Shown one piece after another: positions 22,440 through 34,936 of a stretch of DNA of 64,000 bases (its first letter is position 1; every line of letters starts with the position of its first letter). Below the pieces are notes generated by a model. It was not told the DNA's origin and searched no databases. It saw only the letters and a program-made list of their open reading frames with translations. A program made the position numbers and the translations under genes. The DNA comes from Hygrophila difformis (lineage: Eukaryota > Streptophyta > Magnoliopsida > Lamiales > Acanthaceae): contig JAOANR010000012.1 of assembly GCA_030278955.1 (NCBI GenBank), forward strand, positions 30,627,491 to 30,691,490, given 5' to 3'.

Positions 22440-25400
22440 ATAAAAACCCTCTAGGAAAAAAAATCTAGTGAATGAAAAAGAGTACATGATTCTTGTATAT
22501 TCATTTCTCTCTCTGATTTGGACATTATTTTAAATCTCGAAGCCGCCGCATTCCAATTTTCTTCACGAGCTTCTCGAATATTGATGTTGGTAGTGCCTCG
22601 GTAAACAAATCTGCAAGATTGTCAGCTGAACGGATTTGTTGCACATCTATTTCACCATTTTTCTGTAGATCATGAGTGTAGAAAAATTTTGGTGAAATGT
22701 GTTTCGTTCTATCTCCTTTAATATACCCTCTTCAATTGTGCTATACAAGCTGCATTATCTTCATATAAAATTGTTGGGGGTATCTTTTATTCAGTAGTTA
22801 TGCCACAATTTTTTAATATATGGTGCATCAAAGATCACAACCATACACACTCTCGACTGGCTTCATGTATTGCTAAAATTTCAGCATGATTTGAGGAAGT
22901 AGCAGTCAAAGTTTGCTTCATTGATCTCCATGAAATTGCAGTACCGCCACATGTAAAAACATAGCCAGTTTGAGATTTGGCTTTATGTGGATCTGATAAA
23001 TAACCAGCATCAGCAAAGCTGATTATTCCATGTCGAGAATCATTTGGGTAAAATAACCCAAGATCAATAGTTCCTTGGAGATAGCGAAATATATGTTTAA
23101 TTCCATTCCAATGTCGTCTTGTAGGAGATGAACTAAATCTCGCTAATAAATTTACTGCAAATGATATATCTGGTCTAGTGTAGTTTGCGAGATACATTAA
23201 AGCACCTATGGCACTTAGATATGGGACCTCTGGTCCAAGAATTTGTTCATCTTCCTGTTGTGGTCTAAACGGATCATTTTTTATATCAAGTGACCTTACG
23301 ACCATTGGAGTACTCAATGGATGTGCTTTATCCATATAAAATCGCTTTAATACTCTCTGAGCATATGCTGTTTGATGGACAAAAGTTCCATAATTTAAAT
23401 ATTCAATTTGCAGACCAAGACATGATTTGGTTTTACCAAAATCTTTGACTTCAACCTCTTTTTTCAGGTATTCGACAACATTTTGAAGCTCCTCTGGAGT
23501 TCCAATCAAGTTGAGATCATCAACATAAACTGCAATAATTACAAACTCTTGTCCATTTTTCTTAATGAAAATACATGGACAGATTGGGTCATTTGTATAA
23601 CCCTCTTGTACCAATGACTCACTGAGTCGGTTATACCACATTCGCCCGGACTGTTTCAGTCCGTATAGGGATTTTTGTAATTTGATGGAATACATATGTC
23701 TAGGATTTGATTCATATGTCTCTGACATTTTTAATCCCTCTGGGACCTTCATATATATATATCTGTATCTAAATTTCCATATAGATACGCAGTAATAACA
23801 TCCACTAATCTCATTTCAAGATTTTGATAGACTACTAAACTGATAAGATATCTAAACGTTATTCCAGCCATTACAAAGGAATATGTTTCATCATAATCAA
23901 ATTCGGGTCTCTTTGAGAACCCTTGGGCGACTAATCTCGCTTTGTATCTGACAATTTCATTTTTGTCATTTTTTTTCTTACAAAAACCCATCTGTATCCG
24001 ACTGGCTTTATATTTTCTGGTGTTTTAACAATCGGTCCAAACACATTTCGTCTAGCCAGGGAATCCAATTCAGATTGGATTGCATCTTTCCATTTTGGCT
24101 AATCTTTTCTTTTCCGGCATTCATCAACCGAATTTGGTTCATGATCCTCGTCATCATGTATGATGTCAAGTGCTATGTGGTACGAGAATACATTATCTAT
24201 GATAATTGCATCTCGATTCCAAACATTTCTGCTTGTGACAAAATTGATTGATATTTCATTATTTTCAATTTCCTGTTCTTCTGGAACTGCAAGTTCCTGC
24301 TCCTCTGGAGCAGTTTTCTCTTCAAGAGCTTCTTTTTCCTCTGGAATATTTTCTGCAATTTTGTCACTTTCAATGATTTGTGATCCTCTTTTCTTTCGAG
24401 GGTTTTTATCTTTGGAACCTGGTGGCCTACCACGCTTCAAGCGTGCAGTAGATTCATTTTTGGCACTTGTAATTGGTCCCTCTGGGACATTAAGTTTGAT
24501 TGGAACAATTGCTGCCGGTATAAGAGATTTTGTTACTCTTTTAGAGTCGCATAATGCATCTGGCAATTGATTTGCAATACTCTGCAAATGTACAATTCTT
24601 TGTACTTCTAGTTCACAATCATTTGTACGAGGATCAAAGAAATCTAACGGTGTTTTCCAGTTGATTTCTTTTTCTTTCTTTGGTTGATTTCTGTCTCCCC
24701 CTAATGTCGGGAAATTAGATTCGTCAAAATGACAATCTTTGAATTTCGCAGTAAATAAATCACCAGTTAATGGTTCAAGATATCGAATAATCGATGGTGA
24801 TTCATACCCGACATATATTCCCAATCTTCGTTGGGGACCCATCTTTGTGCGCTGAGGTGGTGCAATCGGGACATATACTGCGCAACCAAATATTCGGAGA
24901 TGGGATATATTGGGTTCATGCCCAAATGTTAATTGTATAGGGAGTATTGATGATAATGTGTCGGTCTTATCCGCACCAATTTTATTGCATGTAATATTGC
25001 ATGCCCCCAAGCTGTCAATGACAATCCAGATCGCATTAATAATGGTCTGGCAATTAATTGTAAACGCTTTATAAGCGATTCAGCAAGTCCATTCTGTGTA
25101 TGGACATGAGCAACAGGATGTTCAACTGTTATGCCAATTGACATGCAGTATTCATCAAACCTCTGGGTTGAATATTCACCAGCATTATCCAATCGGATAT
25201 TTTTTTATTGTATAATCAGGAAACTGTGCTCGTAATTTAATAATTTGAGCAATTAACTTTGCAAACGCATGGTTGCGAGATGATAGTAATGATACATTGG
25301 ACCATCATGTTGATGCATCAATTAGCACCATAAAATATTTAAATGGTCCACATGGTGGATCTATAGGTCCACATATGTCGCCCTGAATTCTTTCAAGAAA

Positions 25401-26290
25401 ACTAGGGCTTTCAGTTCCCACTTTTGTTGGTGAATGTTTGTAAATCAATTTTCCTTGGGAGCAAGCAACACATATATAATCATTATGTTGCAGCAATGTT
25501 TGTCCCTTTAATGAATGGCCATGACTATTTGTAATAATTCGCCTCATCATTGTAGAGCCGGGATGGCCTAGGCGATCAAGCCATATCATATATTCATCAG
25601 TAAGCCTGTGGCTTCCAATAGACCACTGGCCTATTTTGGGATGATATTCATTAGTGGGCTTCTGGCCATCAATAAACCTCTGGTTTATTTGAGGAATATT
25701 AGACCTGTGGTCTAAGTGATAATTTTCAATTGTATTTATCTTTGAAAAATACAATCCAGAAGACAGAGCTGGTAATTTTTCCAATACATATTTCTTACCA
25801 TAGTGATATTGGTAATTAATAAATATTCGACATTCTCTGAAGTCGATGTCTCGAGATGATACCCATTTTCTCGGATATCTTTAAAACTTAATAAATTTCT
25901 TCGAGACTTGGGAGATAGGAGTGCATTTTTCACAATTAATTTTGTTCCCTATGGGAAAATAAGGTTGGCTGTGCCAATTCCTTGTATAATATTTGTACTA
26001 CCATATATTGTGTTTATGCTTGTATCTCCCATTTTTAAATTGGAAAAATACCTTATGTCTTTTAGTATCGTGTGCGTTGAAGCACTATCAATAAGACATA
26101 TATTATCACTTTTATAATTCCCCATTTTGCTGTAATTAAAACAAAATATAATTAATACTAAAACAAGATTAAATATAAGTGAGACAACACAATGCATAGA
26201 TAATAATATAGCATAAAAAAATAAAAAAAAATCAAAGCGTAATAAAAACAATATTAAAAAATGTAATGCAGTATTTAAAAACTGTATCAT
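22440..26290 (-). pseudogene. Copia pol (protease, integrase, RT, RNase H), few breaks
   Basis: Minus-strand domains, in order. Protease with DSASTH is at 25949-26290. Integrase zinc finger, with GHPGSTMMRRI and CVACSQGK, is at 25305-25784. Integrase core, with GDICGPI and later DNAGEYSTQ, runs through 24929-25192. Integrase C-terminal region, with RRLGIYVGYESPS, and a linker rich in Lys/Glu are at 24099-25010. RT N-terminal region (KARLVAQGFSKRPEFDYDET) is at 23749-23991. RT and RNase H are at 22835-23752, with KSLYGLKQSGRMWY and the catalytic YVDDLNLIG. The end of RNase H, with QIRSADNLADLF, is near 22590. Only a handful of frameshifts and stops interrupt it. Confidence 0.92.
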
Positions 26291-27236
26291 TGAAGAATTT
26301 GTACATCTTTAGATGGTATAGTTAGCATATCAATAATGGTCTTTTGTAATATCAATAGTGTAGGCAGCATATTTTTTTTTTCAACAAGGTATATTTCAAC
26401 CTATTTATATCAAGTATTTTTGGTAAACTTGTACCAAATATTTGTATGAACGACCAATTTTTGGGACTATGTCCTCCTGCCATATTGATAGCGTTTTCCT
26501 TCAATTTCTTTGCCTTTTAGAGGCACAATTTCTGGCAATTATTTTGCCATGTAAGAATCTGACTCTGTCAGTACGCATGACCAAACTAAAGACCCATGAA
26601 ATCTGTTGGTATAACCGAACTAAGATTTATGGACTTTGTTGATATTCATGTCATTTTCATTAATTTCTTGTCACATATCTCAATTGTGAAATTATTCTGA
26701 ACATGACTGATTTATATCATTTACAAACTTATAGTTTTGCAGTCATTATGATGCCTCACATTTGGGATTTCACCCAAAAATCTCTATTTTATCAAAGAGC
26801 TGTCATTTGCCCCCACATTAAGGGAACTGTCACTATCTCTTATCAAAAATAAGAATTGGCAAGAGGCTTATTTCTCATATATAGATCAATATGATCTTTT
26901 GACCGTTGTTTTTTTTTCCCGAGGTCTTGGCCTGTGGTCGTATTTTCTTTTATAATGGTCCTTTTTTTTAAAGACCCATTGTTTGCAAATAACTTGCAAC
27001 ATCCATTTTCAAAATAAGTAATATCGGATCTTTCCAACGACATAGATTCCTGTTTTGACAAATTAGTCATAATTGATATTGAAAATAGTTGGAATATATT
27101 ACCTCAAGTGATTTTCTGATTTTCTTCTGGATCTGAAAAATTTTGGCAGAACTCTGGTATGAATTGGATTTTCCACAGAACTCCAATAGAACCTTCGTAG
27201 AATTGGCAAACTCTAATAGGGCTCGTGCTGATAACG
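26291..27236 (-). pseudogene. Leader and remnant of copia gag
   Basis: After the untranslated leader next to the 5' LTR, a short frame at 26843-27070 begins MTNLSKQE, which fits a copia Gag start, but it diverges within about 20 codons. The 550 bp between it and the protease do not encode the Gag core or zinc knuckle. The usual Gag of this group is several hundred residues, so most of gag has been deleted or replaced. Any mobility would need Gag in trans. Confidence 0.65.
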
Positions 27237-27502
27237 TGTTGTGAATATTATGACTTTAGCCTATTATGTGCATATAAGTATATATGTATAACTTCTCTGC
27301 AACCTGCAAATGTGCAAGGACAAAGAAAAATAGAAGAAGAAGAAAGATGATAGTAGACAGAGAAAGCTTTTCAATGTAGGAAATGAACTATTGAATCTGA
27401 CCATTTTCATATGAATACACGCTTATAAAAGCCTTCAGCCTTGACACATTAAATGTGGTAGGTAATGATGAGACATCCACTTAATTTGTTAGCTGTATAA
27501 TA
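27237..27502 (-). repeat. 5' LTR of copia element 2
   Basis: It is the partner of 22097-22386. On the plus strand it begins TGTTGTGAATATTATG and ends GCTGTATAATA, followed by the target duplication CTTAT. Confidence 0.92.
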
Positions 27503-27716
27503 CTTATTCATTATATATTACCATTAAATGTATTTTTTATGTAATACAGATGACAATAGTCATCCATCGAAAAAAAAAATGATAATAGTCAAGTAATCGT
27601 TGATGAATAAATCAAAATCACTACTCAGACCAAAAAACTATAAAAATTAACCAAAACACGCATCACTATTGCATGCTTACTGCCGGAATCACAAGTATAA
27701 TTAGTAATAAAATCTC

Positions 27717-28975
27717 GGGTCCGGTTATATACACTCCTCATTTTACTTCAAACACATAAAATTGGAGTAGGAATGGGACACACCTAAAACTTTTACCCAT
27801 TCTACCCTTCAACACACAACACACACAAGAGTCCGGGACTTTATTTTCCTCAACACGGTCCTGGTTATATACACACACAACTTTCCCAAAAAAACACAAA
27901 AAAACACAAAGTTAGGAGCACATCACCTATGAAATAAGAAAAAAAAAAAAAAAAGAGTTAGGGGCACTCCATATATTTTTACTCATCGGAGTCTTCAAAG
28001 ATGCCCCGTGTAATCGGATTAATTATAGACCAAAATTGGAATTGAGGTTGGAATTGAAAAAGAATTGAAAAAGAAACAAAGAAATAAAAAAATAATAAGT
28101 AAAGAAGATAAATGCCGCCACAGTACTTGGCCAACGTTGGCCGTCAAGCATTGTTAGAAATGGCCATTCATGGCCGTTTTGGATAAAGAAGACACGGTCT
28201 TTTATGGCCGTTTGGAGTTTTTGGGTATAATTTCATCCGGTGATCGATTTTGTGTGTATATTTCGGTTGATTCAGTGCAGACACCTTGCTTGATATGCGA
28301 TTATCCTGATAGAAACACATATTTAAAAAATATACACACCGATCCATATGAGGCATAAGAAGGAAAAATAAATTCTCACAGTGAACGGCCATACACAGCC
28401 GTTCACTCCTTTTGTGGGATGGCCACTGATGGCCGCCCCTTTTTCATGAGAAACGGCCATTCTCAATAGAAAAAATAAAAAAGTCCTAGAGCTATCGGCC
28501 ACCCATGGCTGATCCTTACATCTGCCAAACGGCCATGAGTGGTCGATTGAAGTGTTGCCCATCGGTCATTAGCCGCCGTTTTTTTTTTTTTGCAGATCCC
28601 AAGTTTTGTATAGAAAACTAAAATTTCAATCGTAAGAAAATGCCAAAAAACTCATATTTTTGACAACAATTCCTTGGTATTGATCTTCATCCATTAATAA
28701 TCCACTTTTGCGTCCAAAATGTTAACTATTACGAATCAAGAAAAAGAGGAAAAACAAAAGAAGGTGAACGGAAGCTAGATGGAGGTAGGGTTTTGGGTTT
28801 TCAATCGTGAAGAGTAGGAAATAATTATTGGGTCGTAACATTAATTTTGCATTTTGTGCCTCTAAAAATAAGATATGTGCCCCTAACATGATTCAATATG
28901 TAGTAACGGTAATAAAAGATATTTTAAATGACAAATAAGTGCCCCAACAATAGTTGTGTGTATATAACGGTGGCC
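27717..28975. mobile_element. Mutator-like non-autonomous element, GGCCAT-rich
   Basis: A perfect 9-bp duplication, TAAAATCTC, lies at 27708-27716 and 28976-28984. The left end GGGTCCGGTTATATACAC and the right end, inverted as GGCCACCGTTATATACAC, form a terminal repeat. A second copy of the left motif (GGTCCTGGTTATATACACAC) lies at about 27853. Inner inverted motifs GTTAGGGGCAC (27957) and GTGCCCCTAAC (about 28875) follow. The 9-bp duplication points to the Mutator superfamily. The central 28130-28570 has over a dozen copies of GGCCAT or ATGGCC in both orientations. Overlapping frames there (28168-28562) are by-products of the repeat. Confidence 0.75.
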
Positions 28976-28984
28976 TAAAATCTC

Positions 28985-29815
28985 TTCCATTGCCCATCAG
29001 AAGAATGATTCGTAGTAATTCATAATAGTACCATAATTTGAGCGAGTGTTTGGACTTGGAGTCCAGAAAATGGAAAAATTATTGGAGGAGGGAGAGACTG
29101 CCGACAGGGAATTGGGATTGCTGATACTGATTAGAGTGAGACTAGAAATATCATCCATTGATGCTGATTGCCTTCTATAAACCGACCCTTGAATACCATT
29201 CTATAATCAGTCCATTACTGATGTATTGATTTTAGACCCATTAACGGCTCCTGTACTTCCGGGGGGGTTTCGGCATCTATTACAGCATCATCTTGCAGAC
29301 ATTAGAACATTATGAGAGAGTATTTCTCAATCAGTAAACATTCTGATAAGATTTTCCATGAATTAGTCATAATTGCAAACAACTTACTAAATACTGGTAG
29401 TGTGTGTTTTTTTTCAATACGATAAATACTAGTAGTGTTTAGTATCCTAACAATTATGTAATCTGTTCCAACAAATTAAACTTGCTAAAATTGAGTTTAA
29501 AAAAATAAAAAAGCTCATCAAAAGGCACTTTGCTAATACTAACCACCAAGCAAGCAAGTTAAGCATTGTAGCTGGTTATACTCATCAAGGAAAATTTCAA
29601 CCACAACCATGACCGGCTCCCAACCCCTCATAAACATTACTTACGAAGTAGACGTTTTAAATATCAATTCAACAAGCACTAAAAAATTTGGGGAAATGTA
29701 AGAATTTGGAATGTCATCATCCAGTCTGTATAGAAGTCTGTATTCAGCTATCACACTAAATGTAGACATTCTTGTGAAAACAAGGTAGGTTTGAAACAGA
29801 ATTTTTTCACAAATT
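28985..29815. other. Region downstream of the pseudouridine synthase gene
   Basis: It would contain the 3' untranslated region of the minus-strand gene ending at 29816. A minus-strand frame near 29200-29300 encodes an acidic stretch (DDAVIDAETPPEVQEPLMG) and could be a last exon of an unrelated gene, but I cannot identify it. A direct repeat around AAATACT(A/G)GTAGTG occurs near 29390 and 29425. Confidence 0.3.
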
Positions 29816-32800
29816 TCATGTATCTGAAGGAAGATCATACTTCACATGCCCGAGATAGAGACCGTATGCGGGTGCCATTGGACTTGCAGCCGCAACATTC
29901 TTTGCTTCAAGTATTCGCGCAACTGAAGGAAACATAAGGTAAAATCATCAGCAGTGATAAATAAACAATGAGGCTAAGCTTCATTCATTCAACATGCATT
30001 CACACATCTAACCATCAGAGACGGTGAGATCACCGGTTCCCACTGCTTTCAGAACCCCAACAAGCAACCTAACCTGTGAATCCAATCAATGATAGGCAAA
30101 TGCTTAGTTAACTTTAAGAAAACAAGAAATATGCATGGAAGTCATGGAATTGAGTACCAATGTGCGAAACCATATTGGCAATTGAGTGGTTTAATTCTAA
30201 TGCGAGGATCGTGTTATTTAATGCATGATTCAAATGAAGTATGGTTTGGTGTAGGGTTAGCTTAAACAAGTATTGATCTATTCTGCACAACTAAACAATG
30301 TAACTAGTATGTAGTCAAGAACCGAGGGAGAATGCATATCAAAATGTAACCTGGTGGTAAAGGAAAGAGCGTGCTCGTGCAGTAACCACAAAGCAACGAT
30401 GCCTTCTCCTTACGCCGAATTCTTGACCAAAATCCTTCACCATGAGCATAGGATCAAGAGTGTCAGCATCTGATTCTTTCAAGCTAGGAAGTGAACCTTC
30501 CATGTCATTGTCGCTTTGTTTCCTTTCAAATACACTAGGAAAGTATGGGCTCGGAGCAACCTCGGTAACTGTTAGTTCATCCAAAGTTCTAATAGGTGAT
30601 TTGGCCTGTGAATTGCTAGGTTTAATTACTAGAAAACAAAATAATACTTCATAATCACCAAATCATACCAAAAGAATAAGGAAAAAAAGAAAAAGGGTCA
30701 TAATCAAAATAGTATCTCACGTTAAAGCATCGATGAGAACAACACACCTGACATGCAGCAGCCCTGAATGAACTAAAATCATGTCGTCCAACAAGTACTT
30801 GGCATGCTTTCTGGTGCAATGAGTAATAACGGCCATCAGCTGTTAAAATATCGAAGAACATAATAGCAGTAAAAATGGAAAATAGAAGTAATTCAGTAGT
30901 CAACCCGCATAGCTAAAAGATCAAGTTCCTCAGGCACATGCCACGCACGGTCTTTCTCAAAGCTTGACAGAGGTTCTGCTCCCGACAGTATTCTATAGAA
31001 GTACCTAATAAAATAATTGAAATACCAATCAGACAATTTTAGGCTTCACAACTTGAGACAAAGAAACACATTTACCATCGTCAATGGAAGCAATAACGGG
31101 ATGGAATGAACAGATAGAAAATTTAAACAGAAGCATTATGGTCTCATTATTAGCCACTGCAAGATTGTACAGGTACTTTGACCTTATTATTTCATAACTT
31201 ATGAAAATCTGCATAGAAAAACTCAATTCAGTAAAGTATACTACCTCCGTTCCTTTTTAAATGCACATTTTGACTTTCGGCATTGTTCATTGAGTAGCTT
31301 TGACTCGACTTTTTAATATAATTATATAAGATAAAATATAGTCAAGTGAGATCTTGTTAGATTCGTCTAATCGCATAGATTTAGAATATCAAAATTTTAC
31401 AATTTTTATTTGTATGCAATTTGAGTTGTGAAGCATTAAAAATATGTATTGGATTGCGTGAAATGTGGGTATGTAACATTTAAAAAGGAACGGAGGAAGT
31501 ATTAAATTAACATGATCGCACATTCTCACATGTGGAAGTGATTGGAGTACATGGATTGCATATTATCATTGTGATACCTACGTTCGTTCTTGAGCTTTAT
31601 ATCGAGCATGGAAGTCAGGTGAAACACACCGAACATCGATCAACGTAATATCACCATTGCTCTTCTGGACCACAACCAAATTAAACACATGCACATCATC
31701 AAAAAGACTAGAGAATTATTAGATTTCTAGAGGATTAACGTACGAGATTACAATTTGGAGCACATTTCGATGAATGCTTGTTCATTGCATTAGACCACAT
31801 AAAGATACTTAATTCGGAACAAATCGTACCAACAACAGCTCAACATTAAATGAACTGAAAATGGATGATCCTTTCACTAAAAGGATTTTAGATATCCAAA
31901 ATGGTTAAGCAAGGAAATTATACCTGTAAGAAATGATTGACAGCTCTTTTAACTACTGAAGGTTCATGTGGTGGTAACTGCATATAAAAATAGGGAAGAA
32001 TCCAGTCATTGACCTCTTAATTCATTTTTTATACTTCAACAGAAAAGGTTTGTAATACCAAGCAACCTAATCTAACCAACATTTAAAAAGAAACTACCCT
32101 AAGGGTCATCATATTGAAAAAAAAAAAGGAATTATAGAAGCTACTACCATACTTCATGATTTGGTTGGAAATGAGATATTGATGGAGAGAACAAATTGAT
32201 TCAATTTTTTGGCATGCCTTTTCTTTCAAAATTACAATCACTTATGGATGTAAAGCATGACTGACAAAACTAATTGAGTCAGTTTTCCAACAAAAGATTG
32301 GAAGGGGTAAAAGTAACTCATGATACCATGATCCCACTGTTTTACACCCTTTCATCCCTCTTGCAATAGGAATAATGCCTGATTTCTCATTCTACTTTCT
32401 TCCCCTTGTCCAGCAAGAGACCTCTATTGTAAACACCAGTACCAATGTCAAAAGAACAATCTACTCAATAGTCAATAGCAGCCTGAGTGGCCATGCTATG
32501 AAGATCATATCCATTTCAAGATTTTTATTCTTGCATTTTTATATATGTATCTAGTGCAATTCAAGTCGTATGCTTTACATTATTAAATCATCATCTACAT
32601 TCCAATACTCTGCTTTCTGTGGTGTGGAGAATAGAAGATTTTAGATGATATCTTAATTCCCATCGCAGGACCCCAATTTCACAAACAAACAAGTCACAAT
32701 CAGTGTAACCTTCCATATAGGGCAAAATGGATTGGTTAACAGAAGCCATCTCATAGTCTAAAGAAAATATAACTACAGTATAAATCAGGGTGCTGTATTG

Positions 32801-33532
32801 TCTATATATAGAGCTTTTAGAATAAATAAGCTAATCTGGCTCGATTTGTTAAGTTCGGGATCAGCTCGAGTTCAGCTCGTTCATTTAATAAACTAAACGA
32901 GCTCGAATACATTTTAGTACTCGAAAAATAAATGAGTATACTTGGCTTGTCTCGTTAATCGCAATAAAAGCATAATAATAATTTTAAATTATAGTAGGAT
33001 ATAATTTTTTAGATATTTGTTTAATTTTTTTTTTTATAAATGTATGAAATTGTTTAATGAGTTCATAAAATAAGGTTTGGTTCCCTTCAAACTCAAAATT
33101 TGATTCTCGCTAGTTAGTTTCGAGCTCGACTTGGATCCTTAAAAACTTGATTTTGGCTCTAACGTTTAATCTTAAAGAGCTAAATCAAACTTAATTTTAT
33201 ACTACTAGTTACAGGCCGAGCAACAGGTCTATCTACATATACCACTTCACCAGGCTTTCTTTTGCTGATCCTCTCGGCATCTACATGGCATACATTTGAC
33301 AAGGCATGAACTCCTGCATCCTGAACATACTCGGTAAAATTTAGCTGAAACAAATGGGTAATTATATGTCTACAAAAAAAATACTCACAGTCCGACTCGA
33401 GCAAAAAATCGAAACCGGCTGTCCAATAAATTGTTGAAACGCCTCCTAAAATTCAACCAGGGTAAAAAAATAAATAAAAAAAGGCAAAAATAAGATCAAA
33501 CATCACTAGGGCACAGCAATATCAATAGCTAG

Positions 33533-33571
<39 letters not shown>

Positions 33572-33842
33572 CGAGAACGCCGACAACAGTCCTGCAATTG
33601 GACTGCTTTTGGGCGCCGAAAAAACGAGTGCCAATGTATTCAATCGCAATCAAGTATCTCTGAGTACCAGGCTTCGGATTCATGTCTTTTCCAATCAAGT
33701 CTCCCGCGTCCGCCTCCTCCTCGCCGCGGCCGCCGTCCAACCTCGCCAGCTTGGAAGGACGTTGGGGAGATTCTGAGCGCTGATGGCAATGCGATTGATG
33801 CGAAGGGGTGGGATGCAAGGAATCGGATTTGTGGTCGGTCAT
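29816..33842 (-). CDS. tRNA pseudouridine synthase, TruA family, 10 exons
   Basis: Enzymes of this family isomerise uridine to pseudouridine in the tRNA anticodon arm. Ten minus-strand exons join in one open frame of 376 codons plus stop: 33842-33570, 33445-33389, 33320-33243, 31977-31924, 31664-31582, 31004-30905, 30810-30748, 30605-30351, 30073-30013, 29922-29816. All introns are GT-AG. Residues from about 70 read YLIAIEYIGTRFFGAQ, the TruA N-terminal motif. The catalytic aspartate lies in SSRTDAGVHALS, split between exons 2 and 3 just before the Asp. Later landmarks are RTYFYRIL, VGRHDFSSFRA, RSFLYHQVRLLVG and the C-terminal YGLYLGHVKYDLP. The first 60 residues are polar and unconserved, without a clear transit peptide. 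The ATG at 33842 is the first in frame. Exon 8 has a family-variable acidic insert. Codons and splice sites look intact, so the gene is probably active. The Arabidopsis orthologue is inferred to be one of the plant TruA-like genes; which one I cannot say. Confidence 0.92.
31239..31501. mobile_element. MITE inside intron 5 of the pseudouridine synthase gene
   Basis: The ends TACTACCTCCGTTCCTTTTT and AAAAAGGAACGGAGGAAGTA are near-perfect inverted complements bounded by TA. It lies wholly within the intron between exons 5 and 6 and leaves both splice sites untouched. The family is the same as the MITEs at 241-503 and 9252-9514. Confidence 0.8.
31978..33242 (-). other. Intron 3 of the pseudouridine synthase gene
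   Basis: This is the longest intron of the gene (1,265 bp). The part from about 32810 to 33180 is rich in GAGCTCG and CTCGAG-type words in both orientations, the look of an old hAT-like MITE. No ends with target duplications could be fixed. The rest is ordinary AT-rich intron. Confidence 0.5.
33533..33568. repeat. A36/T36 homopolymer at a splice donor
   Basis: On the plus strand this is a run of about 36 adenines. On the minus strand it follows the exon 1 donor directly, so intron 1 of the pseudouridine synthase gene begins G-T and then about 35 thymines. Length in the assembly may be inexact because homopolymers are error-prone. Confidence 0.9.
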
Positions 33843-34936
33843 ATGTGGTACTAGTATTGTTTCGATTCTTCCAGGGTTTAATCGTACATCGTCGTTGATT
33901 TTGTTTCACTTTCCACTTACCAGTGGTTTTAGGGCATGTATTTGAACCATAACTTCAATCTTACACTGTGTAGTGTAGTCCTTTGTTAACAAAGTGATAA
34001 CAAAGTGATGTATAAGCCTTATAAAAATTATTTATAGACAGTAGTTTGTTTTTTTATTAATTTTTGGTTCATAACTTTCATCCATCACTTTTTATACCCA
34101 CACATAATTTCATATACACATATCCATCACTTTTAAATTTACCAGCACCTATAGGCCGTCAGCACCAAAAGGATTTCCATCTTACACACTTAGAGGTCAT
34201 CTCCAACAATAACTCTATGTCAACTCCAACTTTATTATCCAATTAAATTTACAGTTTTCTACACTTCAATTCCAACCATCCACTCTAAATCTATATATAA
34301 TCTAAAACAAAATAGTCCCACACACACACACATTCCCGCCCAAATTTTTTCCCCTCACAAAAATCACTTTTTTACATTCTCTCACACACACTGAAATATT
34401 TACCGCACTGCTACTGAACCGTGCTCCACCTCGCTGATAATTACAAAATTGCCCCGGACCGTGCTCCAACAATCCCTATATCTCATTTATCTCATTCTCC
34501 TATAAATATGTGTCTATTATAATCCCCTCAAAATCATATCCTTACATCTTCATTTAACATTTCTTTCAATGTTCCATTTAACAAATACATCTCCTCACCA
34601 TGTTCTAGCTTTTATTATTCGAATTCATGTTTATTTCTCAGTATTTTTCTAATATTTTTGTTCTCTTTTGTTGTTGTTTTGGTGACAGTTATTGGGAAAA
34701 CGAGATTACAAACTCAAATGACGAAGAGCATCTTGAAGGGATAAAGAGATAAAGATTATTCATAACCATACAAGAATAAATCAATTGTTGCGGCATCTTT
34801 TTCTATGTTAAATACTCGGCGATTTCCCATTTCACTTCATCTTTTGGGGAAAGATTTGTTTGGCTATTGTTTTTGTGGAGAGATTTGTTCCACCAAGTGT
34901 AAATAATTGGATGAATTTAGTTGTTGTAGCATTAGG
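33843..34936. other. Upstream region of the pseudouridine synthase gene
   Basis: It holds the presumed promoter and 5' leader of the minus-strand gene; no clear TATA box was found. A motif GGTCATCTCCAACAATAACT near 34195 resembles the ends of common plant MITEs. Pieces to about 34900 are AT-rich and non-coding. Confidence 0.35.

Larger units (their letters stand above)
22097..27502 (-). mobile_element. Ty1/copia retrotransposon with gag deletion
   Basis: The LTRs are 22097-22386 (290 bp) and 27237-27502 (266 bp), flanked by a perfect 5-bp duplication CTTAT (22092-22096 and 27503-27507). The minus strand next to the 5' LTR reads TTATCAGCACGAGCCC, a primer-site-like sequence. A purine tract, AAGAGGGGG, directly precedes the 3' LTR. 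By eye the LTRs differ at about seven positions plus two indels (one of about 23 bp), so this is clearly younger than copia element 1. It starts TATTATA and ends CACAACA, again without the usual TG start. It landed about 30 bp from the 5' end of the LINE ORF1. Confidence 0.93.

Noticed and set aside
24160..24570. Plus-strand 136-codon frame rich in Ser
   Set aside because: It is the antisense shadow of the copia integrase tail at 24099-25010.
33190..33240. CTAGT preceded by CCTGTTGCTCGGCCTGT on the minus strand, resembling a Helitron 3' end
   Set aside because: The preceding bases do not form a hairpin, and a minus-strand element would have to contain exon 3 of the intact pseudouridine synthase gene.
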